This document shows, piece by piece, positions 26,101 through 35,985 of a DNA stretch of 64,000 nt. Position 1 is the stretch's first letter, and each line of letters starts with the position of its first letter. Both the position numbers and the translations under genes were made by a program. The notes under the pieces were generated by a model, which worked only from the letters and a program-made list of their open reading frames with translations, did not search any database and was not told where the DNA came from. This DNA comes from Neurospora tetraspora (Eukaryota; Ascomycota; Sordariomycetes; Sordariales; Sordariaceae). Where the stretch lies: positions 3,224,001 through 3,288,000 of the forward strand of contig NW_026944387.1 in NCBI RefSeq assembly GCF_033439725.1, written 5' to 3'.

Positions 26101-29100
26101 CTAGAGTATCTCCGTTCAGCATAGGAGAGACTGTCAAGCCATCAATTGAAATCGTGCTCTCCAGAGAAGCCGCAGGGGCCGCAACCATGTGAACCTTGAA
26201 CGGCCGATGAATGCCAGGAAAGACCTCGCCCTTGCAGACGGCGCGGAGCGTATTTCCAGGCTCGTTTGCTAGTTGGGTTATGCTTGAAGAGAGAGTCATG
26301 TACTCAATCGAGGACGGTAGGTAGACCGTGTCGACTTGCCGGCGCCCGGCCCCAAGTATTGGCCAGTACATGCCAATGAGCGACTCGAGAAATGCGGGCT
26401 GTATCACGGCTTCGGTCAAGTACCCACCCGGCATCTCTTTCGCGACATCTGGAGCAACAAGATCTCCTGTCGACTGTGTATCGCATGCGTTGATATTGTT
26501 GAGACCTTGAAAGGTAGGCCCGTACACAACCTCAAGCTTGTTGAGGGTCTCGTACATGTGCTGGGGATTGACCGAAGCCCATTGTGTGTTGTCGATGGTG
26601 GGTGCAACAGAATGTAGGTGGTCTTCAAAGCCATTACCGGTCTGTAGGCCCTGAACCACATGATTGTCCGTAGTTTTCACCGTTGCGATCAAACCAACGC
26701 AATGCTCTATCCAACCTTGGCCAGAAGACCATGAGCACACCCTGAACTCGTCCCACGTCTCAGATGAAACAAAGATACTCTCCTGGTGCGGACGAAGACT
26801 GATTGTAACCTCAATGTCGTTGTCTGGGATCACTAGGGGCTTTGTTATGGCAATATCTCTCATCTGAAACCTATCAAATGAGCAGTGTTTGCTTTTCGCC
26901 CTCTGGGAGGCGGCCTCCATAGCCATAGCAAGAAAGCCAGACATGGGAAACATGATCAAGGATTGAATCTTGTGATGGCGCAGCCAGGGCAGGTCGTCCA
27001 GGCGAACGATGTTGCGCCATGTGGGCTCTAGATCGCTTGAGTAGTTGGCCAAGGTACCGATGATGTCGCTCCTTGAACCAGCCGCGTTCTTGTGCATATC
27101 TGTCATACGAGACTCTTGCCAATACCTGGTAGAATGGTTCCAGGGGTACCGTGGTAGATCTGTCAGCAGTGTTGGTGGTTTGGTTGGCTTAGGGAAGTTG
27201 ACGGCACTAAAGTCAAGGTTTGCCCCTCTGGTGAACAACTGTGCGGCAAGTTCCAGAGCGGTCTCGACGGCGTTTCGTTTCCTAATAAGAACAGAAGCGT
27301 AGGGAATCTTTGGTGCGCTTCCACCGACCTCTTTGAGCACCTGCTTGATAGGTCCTTGAAGCCCGGAATGGGGGCCGAGTTCGACGAGCATGTTGACTCC
27401 GTGCTTGTGCTCGCCGACCGGCGCAAGCATGCTCTGCAACGCCTCACTGAAGCGTACAGGACAAGTCAAGTTGTCAACCCAGTAGTTAGGCTGCAAATCG
27501 GTACCGTCAACAAGATGGCCATACAGAGAAGAGTGAAACTGCACGTCAGTTCGAGCTGGCAGTTGAAGGCTGGCGATGGAAGCACGGTAATCCTTGGCGA
27601 CCAAGTTCATGTGGTGGGAATGGTAAGCGACGTCGACGACCAAACGCCTGTTGAAAAGCTGCCTCTTCTCGCAGATCCTCTCCAGTTCGGCCAAGGCAGG
27701 TTCATCGCCGGAAATGGTTAGACTGGAAGGACTGTTGTAACAAGCAATCCTGACTTCCTTCGCTTGTAGTCCTTCGATAAGGGGTATGAATTCCTTCTTG
27801 CTTCCTCCAACAGCCATCATGCGACCCTGAAGCTCAGGGTACTTTTGTTTGAGAATAGGAATCAGTCTGCCTCGATGGTAGGCAATTGCCATGGCAGACT
27901 CGAAGTCAACGATGCCCGCAGCATATGCAGCAGCGATTTCACCACTCGAGTGGCCCGCCACAGCAGTTGGCCGCAGACCCCAGCCTCGTAGCAAGTTAAC
28001 GAGTGCTAATTGTACCGCAGTACATGATGGTTGGCTGATATGTGCCTCACTGATCCTGCTGGTTTTGGCATCTTTTCCGAGTTCCTCTGCCAGAGTAGTA
28101 ATTGAGTTAGTGACATCCTTCCAAAGATCTGTAAGGGACTTTATGTTGGCGACCCATGCTTACCAATAAGTGACCATTCCGCACCGAGAGCAGTTAAACA
28201 GGCGTCGGCCAGCAAAATACTCGCGGTGAATGTTGGATATTGCTCGTACAATTCACGACCCATGGCATACCATTGAGCACCTTGACCGGTAAAGATAAAA
28301 CCAAGTCTGAGAGGCTCGGTTTCTTTACCGGTTATAACCTTTTCTCCGTTGATAGCTTCGATTAACTCAAAGGAGTTGATGGCGGGGATGGCAGCTCTCC
28401 ATTGCAGGAGGGATCGCCGCTGTCCAAGCGTGTAAGCAAGGTTGCTGGTCAGATCTACCTGGAAGATCTCGGGCCTCTGCTCAAGGTAGACCACGATGTT
28501 CTTCATCTGTTGCGAAAGAGCCGCCTTGTCATTGGCCGTGACGACGTAAAGCTTGCGGCCTGGCCCTGACTTATCCGACGCCATGATGGTGCCGTCATGG
28601 GAGGACCCCGAAGTTCTGGAACCCAGGAATGGTGCTGCCGTCAGTACAATATGGCCGTTTGTGCCACCAAAACCGAAATTGTTGACACTGATGTACTTTT
28701 TGCCGCGCGGCCACGGCCGTTGTGTCACCGGGACCTTTAGGTTCCATTCTTTCCAGGGGATCTTTGGGTTTGGCTGCTTGAAATCATGGTTTGGAAGGAT
28801 GAAGCCACGCTCAAGCATGAGGGCAGCTTTGATGACACCGGCAATACCTGAAGACGGAGAAGCAGGACACATTAGTCTTGAATAGGGCGGCCAATGTTTG
28901 AGAGTAGCGGAGTAAAAATGACATACCGGAAGCCCCTTCCAGATGGCCAATGTTAGATTTTACAGAGCCGATCCATAGAGGGTTGCGTGGGCTTCTGTCT
29001 TGGCCCAAAACATTGTGAATGGCAGTAGCTTCGATGGGGTCACCGACCCTAGTGCCGGTTCCATGGGCCTCGACAAAACCGCACAAATTCGGGTCGAGGC

Positions 29101-30545
29101 CAGCATTGCCATATACTTGGCGCATGAGGTCCTCTTCAGGTCGATATTGGGGGTCAGTTTCTCATTTGAGTCAGATCAGTTATCGTGATTATGGGTGCTG
29201 ACTAACCTTGCGCTGACCCATTTGGCATAGTGATGCCGGGCGTCTTGCCATCCTGGTTGAGGCCAGTTGCGGCAATGACTGCCCTGATGGGATCATTGTC
29301 CTTTATGGCCTGGTCCAGTGGCTTCAGGACAATCATGCCACAGCCCTCTCCACGGCCAAACCCCGTGCCTCGATTGTCAAAGGAAAATGAACGGCCGGTA
29401 TCCGAGAGCAGTCTGCGACCGTGATGGTTAGAACATTGGGAACGATCAGATGCAACCGATAAGGCGACGCTATGGTAGCAGGGGAAGCCTTGCTGGTTGT
29501 ATTAGACTCACCTGCAAGTCGAATGGGAGACCCAGAACTCAGGAAGCATGTTGAGGTGACAGCCGCCGACCAAAGCGGAGCTAGATTCACCGGTTCGCAA
29601 GCTCTGACAAGCCAGGTGTATGGCTACCATGCTAGAGGAACATGCTGTATCGGCCGTGAAACTGGGGCCTCGCAGGTCGAAGAAGTGCGATATGCGGTTG
29701 GACTGCATGGCATATGCACAACCTGTTCAAGCCAATGTACAAAGCAAAGTGTCAGACTCGCAAGATCTTTGATGTCTCTCTACCAGGTGTAGTTTCGATG
29801 GAGGGAACTAAAGATGCTTACCGGTTGCCTGGTGCATAGGTATGGTATCTGGGTCTCTGAAGAGATGAGATTCGTACTCGGGAAAGGAACCGCCGACGAA
29901 AACGCCAACGTCCTTTCCGACAATGGTGTGCTTTGGAATGCCGGAATTTTCGAGTGCTTCAAAGGTGCATTCGAGAAGAAGACGCTGCTGGGGATCCATG
30001 GAAATGGCCTCCTTTTCAGTCAGACCAAAAAACGGGGCATCGAAGGCAGCCAGGTCGACATTCAAGAAGTTGCCGCCGACGGAATTCAGGGTGCCGCCTT
30101 TGCCCTGGTTGGGATGGTGGAAGCGGGCACTGTTGAATCTCTGCTTGGGGATTTCGGACCAGCCGGACCGGGCCCTAGTGCAGAGTTCCCAAAACTCGGC
30201 CGGAGTAGAGACATTGCCGGGCATCCGACAGGCCATTCCAACAATGGCTATAGGCATATCTTGAAGATGGCGGGGGGGAGGGAGAGGGGAACCCGAGCCG
30301 GGCCCAGAGTCGGCAGTCCAGCTGCCATGGCCATTGGTGTCGATACGGAGGCCGTCAGGAGGGGCACCATTGCCATTGCAATGACCATTCCCTACGGCGG
30401 CCGAGTGGGCGTGTTCGCCATGGTCATGGCCGTTGTTGCTGATGCTGTTATGGCCGTCACCATTACGCACGTGAAAGTAGCCGTTTGAGCTGTCGCCAGA
30501 AGGACTGGCGGTTGAGCTATCCGGCGTCACAGCAATGGGCGCCAT
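23160..30545 (-). CDS. Highly reducing type I polyketide synthase, KS-AT-DH-ER-KR-ACP, about 2276 aa
   Basis: Iterative cytosolic enzyme building a reduced polyketide chain from malonyl-CoA. Inferred exons are 30545-29822, 29722-29512, 29412-29207, 29133-28927, 28847-28164, 28086-24434, 24371-24051 and 23984-23160, with introns of 62-99 bp and consistent phases. A His/Asn/Gly-rich leader covers residues 1-96. KS starts near 97, with Cys269 in DTACSSS, then EAHGTGT and [12 protein letters not shown] starts near 630 ([11 protein letters not shown]), with Ser724 in GHSSGE. DH has His1049, but Glu1245 replaces the usual Asp. ER is about 1566-1890, with an NADPH site [12 protein letters not shown] is about 1907-2130, with VGGTGGLG and Tyr2058. 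ACP has Ser2229 in LDSL. The 220 residues between DH and ER are too short for a C-methyltransferase. There is no thioesterase domain; the divergent hydrolase at 32386 may release the product. Confidence 0.92.
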
Positions 30546-32385
30546 TGAAGGCCAAGGAGGTCGGGTTGACTTGTCTCTTTGTCAGGGCTTTTGGCTGTTT
30601 CAGGAAGGCAGCAGCTTGTCTGTTGTGATGGGCATATATTCTTGGTCAGAAGTGGGCAAGGCAACAGAGCGGAGGAGTTGGACTCTTATCTGACGGCAGC
30701 TGGAGAGACGGCAATATACGGGAGCAACATTGGTGCAAGATTGGATCGGGATCACAGGCCCGATCTGGCAGGAAGACAATATGCGAGACCACTGCAGTGA
30801 CTCTCCTGGGTTGAAGAGCGGAGGCTGTCGACCGAGTCCCAAACCTGAAGTCTCGGGAGAAGCGGGCTGCTGCGAGGGAGCTGCGAGAGGACGGCCATGG
30901 GCGAAGGGAGCTTTGAACAGGCCAGGCTGGGTGCCAATGGCCAGGGGAACGAGGGCCGATCCAACTTGCTGTTCGCTTATTCACAATCAAAGTGAATCTG
31001 CATCTCCATCCCACACCATCCACGCCATGTACACCTTCAAGGAGGTAGTCCAGACTCCAGCGCCGGCAAGGTAACATCCCCGGGCCCGTGTGCGGCGGCT
31101 AATCTCGCAGAGTGTCGTCCATGTGGGAGTGGGTGGAATAACAGATCACCTTGACTGTGTCCGGCGAGAGGTTGGATTGACGAGGCCGGGAGGGTGGGAG
31201 TATCATGGCATCTTGGAGGGCGACTGTGGTTGTTGGCATGTCACAGCGATGATCAATGCAACTTTTTTCCAATTCTGCGCCCCGACGGCATCATGCAAAC
31301 CTGACTGCACGTTGCTTACTTGACATTGCGCGGCTTAAAGCGGGGACGAATGGAAGTGGAAGGTGAGGTAATTACAACCTCTATGATGGGAAGGAACAAG
31401 CTGCACATGGTCGATGTCCTGGTGCTGGATATTGACAGATACGGAAGTGACGAGTGAGTGGACATCGAGGTTGTCTTTGTCCAAGTTGGAAGTGGAAGCG
31501 GAAGGCATGTCGTTGATGAAGCTTCTTATCGATAACATTTAACCGCTCCCTGTGATTGGTGGCTTGATCGGTCGGTACTTGTCACGGCATTGGATGGGAC
31601 GGTACCTGAAACGAAAAAGCACACGTAGACACGGCACTTGCCGCACATAAGTGCTAAGAGTCAAGGTATCAGTACCTCTAATCAATCCCTCTTTCTGTAC
31701 TGACCCGCAGAGCATGCCAACCAACATCTCCTCTCTCTGCTTTCTCTCCAACCAAGTCATCACCTCCTGTGAACAATCATCTACCTGCAGCTCTCGCCAA
31801 ACCTGGAACACATCAAGCTTTTCCTGCGTCCACCTCAATGAAGCTCAATCAAGCTCAATCAGCCCCCCCAGGCAACCCGCAACCCAAGGGCAATCTCTCA
31901 CTCAATGCCCGGTAGTATCATCCTAATTAACCACATATCACAACATCCTTCTAACTTTCCGTCCCCCCGCAATCTACCAACATCGCGGCGACGCGGCTTC
32001 CATGTCCCCGACGCTCTAGAATCTGTAATCGGTCAAGGTCAAGGTCAAGGCCATCGGGACTTGCTGCCGGATATCCCCCGGGCGCTCAGCTGCAATGGCC
32101 ATCTATCATACTCCCTCTGCTCCGGCGCCTAGCTGGGGGTGCCCATGAGGTCATACATGAGGACGGGACATACTTAGACCGCATAGGTATATGTAATATG
32201 CCCTGGTTGCTATGTACAGGTCCAGGTCCAGACCCAGGCAGTGTGGTGTATCTGATGCCCCCTCAGCTTGACGCCTCCCCTTGACGCCTCCCCTCTCTCC
32301 ATCCCACAGCCTTTTATAGTCTGTTGATCTGCGTGATTGCTTTCTATGCTCATTGCGAGGAGAAGAAAGCCATATATTTATCGCA
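30546..32385. promoter_or_regulatory. Divergent intergenic region between polyketide synthase and hydrolase
   Basis: This 1.84-kb gap separates two divergent start codons and must hold both promoters, perhaps a shared control region. Visible elements are three GGTCAA units in tandem (32031-32048), an adjacent 13-bp repeat TTGACGCCTCCCC (32268-32293), a 10-bp repeat AAGCTCAATC (31841-31860), and a TATA-like TTTTATAG near 32312, about 70 bp before the hydrolase ATG. Reading frames inside are short and show no family signature. No transcription-factor gene is present. Confidence 0.5.
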
Positions 32386-33346
32386 ATGCGGTTTCTCTGT
32401 CTTCCGGGAGCCTATGGCAGCTCCGATGTAAGTACATGGCACACTTTCTTTGATGGACCGCCTTGCTGACCAGACATAACTCATGTCAGAAGTTCCAGGT
32501 TCAGCTAGGTATGAAGGGCGCCAAACAGAGAGAAGCCTTCCATACAAGGATATCCAGTCTAACAACACCTCAAACTAGCACCCATCGTCAAGGAATTGAC
32601 TGAGGATGGAACGGCTACCTTCCACTTCATCCACGGCCCCTGCAAAGCCGTGCCGCCCGAGGGCTTCGAGGAGTACTTTGGAAAGCCGCCCTATTACCGC
32701 TTTGTCGAGCCCGACCAGGATGTGGAAAAGACCGAAGACGGTGACGTCCTGGCCAGAATCAGGGACTTTCCCGACTGTGAGAGCCCCGAGGACACCATGC
32801 GAGAGCTGATGAGCGAGGGCGTCGCCACCTCACATCGCAGTACCGACAACGCACTCAAATACCTGATCAAAATCATGGACGAGCGCGGCCCGTTTGATGC
32901 CATCATTGGCTATTCGGAAGGCGCCACCGTTGCTGCCACGCTTCTGCTTCACGAGCAGAGGCGCTTCAAGAAAAAGGGCATCAAGCCCATGTTCAAGTAT
33001 GCCATCTTTTTCGCTGGCTGGCCCCCCGTCGACCCAGACACCCACCACATGATTCTGAGCGACGAGTCCGATGTCATGATTGAAATCCCTACATGTCACA
33101 TCAGTGAGTAAAAGTGCCTACCAGAATGCTATCCATGGATACTTGGCTGACAGCGTCTGCACTCTAGTCGGCTCCTTGGACCCTTATGTCCACGGATCTC
33201 TGGCCCTTTACAATATCTGCGATCCCGATACTGCCTATCTCTTTGATCACGCCAAAGGCCACACGTTGCCGCGGGACAAGGAAACTGTAAAGGAGCTGGC
33301 TGATGTGGTACGGGATGCTGCCTGCCTCTATGAAATCCACGCCTGA
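32386..33346 (+). CDS. FSH-family serine hydrolase (LovG/CitA-like), probable polyketide-releasing thioesterase, 254 aa
   Basis: Alpha/beta hydrolase of the FSH1 family. Exons are 32386-32427, 32490-32508 (19 nt), 32579-33103 and 33168-33346, and phases agree throughout. The N-terminus MRFLCLPGAYGSS is the family's opening strand and oxyanion loop. The nucleophile Ser lies in GYSEG. The family Asp and His are likely in GSLDPYVHG and in the DHAKGHTLPR region near the C-terminus. Length is normal for the family. In the lovastatin pathway the related LovG frees the product of the highly reducing synthase LovF. Since the synthase next door lacks a thioesterase and is divergently placed, the same job here is a reasonable inference; detoxification or general esterase activity are alternatives. 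Confidence 0.88.
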
Positions 33347-33711
33347 GTGGCGTGTATGTCAAAGGACAGCAGTTCGCTCAGAAACAGTAAACGGAAACCA
33401 GCCATAAATGACGAGTTTGTAACACAAAGACTCCCTAACCGAAGCATCAAGCGAACCAAGTGAATGGCCAACATGGGTCAATATCGGGTGCCGTCAAGGA
33501 CCGGGCAACCGGCTTGAAGCCTAGCGAAGCGAGGCATCATGTAGCAGCATACTGGGACTGAGTGGCTTTCAGTCGCGGCACAGTCTCGGAAGCTACCGGT
33601 GTTCTCCAAGGCACTCTGAATGCAAGTGACCCGACTGTGAGCAGCTTACGGCGACGGTGACACGCACACTTTGCAGTTACATAGTAAAGGGGCATGCAGA
33701 TTGATCGATTA

Positions 33712-33897
33712 CCGCAAAGACTCGGGGCGTTCGTTTTTAGGTTCCAGGGCCTAACTGACAGAATCTATGTATTAGGTGCCTTAGGGTTTGGGTTTTGGAA
33801 GAGATTCGAGCAGTCTGCAATGCTAGAGGTGCCTCAAGTGTAATGATTATGCCTGATTTCCCTGGAACCTAAAAACGAACGCCCCGAGTCTTTGCGG
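33712..33897. mobile_element. MITE family A, copy A1, 186 bp, TA target site
   Basis: Near-perfect terminal inverted repeats of about 38 bp begin CCGCAAAGACTCGGGG and end with the complement. TA stands on both sides (33710-33711 and 33898-33899), as for Tc1/mariner-type insertion. No coding capacity is visible. It is inverted relative to copy A2. Confidence 0.9.
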
Positions 33898-34927
33898 TAT
33901 TTGGATCCTCTCGACACTACATGGTCACAGCTTTGGCTGCGCAAGAAATCAAACGGCTGGATCGATGTTGGCGACCAACCAGTAGGCGGTATGCGTTCAA
34001 AGACCAATGACTGCACCAAGCAGTGAAATCACATGGAGAAAAAGCGAGATAAGAACCTCAACAGCATCGGAGTGGGAACGGAAACTGAAAGTTCCCTATG
34101 GAGATAACATTCCTGTGCCTGTATACAACCGTACAGAAGGGCCCAGGGCCCCTACTACCTTGGCCACCCCATTCACCTCATCTACCGATAAACAAGGGCA
34201 TGAAACCGCAATGCTATAGGCCAATTGAGGCTAAATTGTCCCACGAAGAACAGTAGCGGCACATGCTCGCTTGATATCGGGCGGGATGCTGAGAGACGGG
34301 AGGGTGATACGGCAAGGCCGAGGTACCCGTCACCGTGGATGCGACTGTTCCATCGAATTTTGAACCAGTCACTGCCTTACTCTATATGTCGCGACATTAC
34401 CACAGCTCGACTGTAGCGTTGTCGCTCCATCATCCGAGACCGATACAACTCTCCAGGGACCAGGGTATCCAGATGTGTTGCAAGCTGGGTATCAAAGTAT
34501 CTCTATTTCCCAACCCGCTTCTTTTCGCCTATCCCGCGCAGAAGACCTGATAGATACGCTTTTGATAGCCGCCAATCACAGAGGATCGGGATCTGGATCC
34601 CTTTCAAGTGAAACGTGTTTCTGGATCCTCATGGGGCTCTGGGTGTGCCCATTTCCTTTCTTCATTCCACAACTTGGCTGGGGCACCCAACACGTACCTC
34701 GGCCAAGTTGACTCTCCTTTCTCGGTTGCCGTCGAGAAGAAGAGAACTTGGCTACAGATCACATTATGCCACTTGAAGATAAGCTACACCATCCAAGTTT
34801 TGGTTCACTTCCCTACCGTAGAAACTCGGTTAGTTGGCAAAAAGCTATCCCTCTTTGAGCGCCCGACAGTAAGCACAGGAAGCAGCATACTTCTGTATAT
34901 ATGTCCGCTCAGTTAGTGAAAGCTCTA

Positions 34928-35389
34928 CCGCAAAGACTCGGGCCATCCGTTTTTAGGTTCCAGGGAAATCAGGCATAATCAGTACACTTGAGGCACCTCT
35001 AGCATTGTAGACTGTTCGAATCTCTTCCAAAACCCAAACCCTAAGGCACCTAATACATAGATTCTGTCAGTTAGGCCCTGGAACCTAAAAACGGATACCG
35101 TAGAAACTCGCGAAAGTCGCCAAAAGCTATCCCTCTTTGAGCGCCGGACACAGGGCAGATCTGTGCAGGCAGCTAGCAGGACAAGGCCGAGTCCTATGCA
35201 CTTGAATGTATGTAAGTTAACGTGGTGGGCAATGTCGTCGAGTTTTCACCAACTGGACAGACACATATGCTGGCATATGCGTGCTTACGGGGCATGTCCA
35301 TGGCAGATTACTGCCCTATGCCCGGCGCTTAAAGAGGGATAGCTTTTGGCGACTTTCGCGGGTTTCTACGGTAGCCCGAGTCTTTGCGG
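34928..35389. mobile_element. MITE family A, copy A2, inserted into B1
   Basis: Same termini and interior as A1, in the opposite orientation, flanked by TA at 34926-34927 and 35390-35391. It spans 462 bp. Subtracting B2 (274 bp) plus its 2-bp target leaves exactly 186 bp, the length of A1, which confirms both boundaries. Confidence 0.9.
35098..35371. mobile_element. MITE family B, copy B2, innermost element, 274 bp
   Basis: Inverted repeats start CCGTAGAAACTCGCGAAAGT, with TA on both sides (35096-35097 and 35372-35373). It interrupts the right inverted repeat of A2, whose sequence resumes directly after it. Confidence 0.9.
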
Positions 35390-35985
35390 TACAACACTGC
35401 CCAACACTATCTTGCCTGCGTTTCAAAGTACAGGCTCGGACTTGAGCGTTACAGATCTGCCAGCACCCTGTCTGATATCCAGGTTTTTCAGGAATTAGCT
35501 TTTTGCCAACTAACCGAGTTTCTACGGTATTCGAGTACCAGGCACACGATATATTACCCATATATTGTCATGCGAGATTCCATATTAACGTCGCAGCAGG
35601 TTGTTGAAGCACGGACACTGGCGTTTTGCTTTCCCCACGCTATGTTCGATGTATGTTGTTCACCGCACCTGTTGAGGGTTTCCTGCGACCCATCCTTCCT
35701 CGTTGCAATCTCCCCTTGAGCACATTTCTTTGCACATTTCGTTGCACGATAGTTGGATTGCGATCGCGATCAACGGTAGATGCGGCTTGAGAGAGGCTCT
35801 ATCCCCTCGCTCTTTGCCTCACATTCAACTCTCTCTCCATTTTTTGAAGATCTCTGCGCGCATGTATTGAGTGAGGAGATATCCGCGTCAATACACCCTT
35901 TTTCTTTTGTTAGCCACTGCTACGAGAGCGCCTACACAGACTGCATAAATCCCAATAAGACCTCAGTAATTTGAGAGTTAAAGAG

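Larger units (their letters stand above)
34816..35527. mobile_element. MITE family B, copy B1, outermost shell of a nested insertion
   Basis: The ends are inverted repeats starting CCGTAGAAACTCGGTTAGTT, flanked by TA at 34814-34815 and 35528-35529. The span is 712 bp; removing the inserted A2 and its TA leaves 248 bp, close to the other B copy. Confidence 0.88.
33347..35985. other. Transposon-rich spacer between hydrolase and ABC transporter
   Basis: No convincing gene was seen. The spacer contains the TA-target MITE copies listed separately (33712-33897 and the nest 34816-35527) and, at its right end, the promoter of the ABC transporter. Confidence 0.7.

Noticed and set aside
28129-28163. 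35-bp intron in the synthase AT domain
   Set aside because: An acceptor further on (intron 28163-28087, 77 bp) has a CTAAC branch site and restores the family sequence [16 protein letters not shown].
30579-32132. Short open frames between synthase and hydrolase
   Set aside because: No family motif, overlapping on both strands, and low-complexity content. Treated as intergenic.
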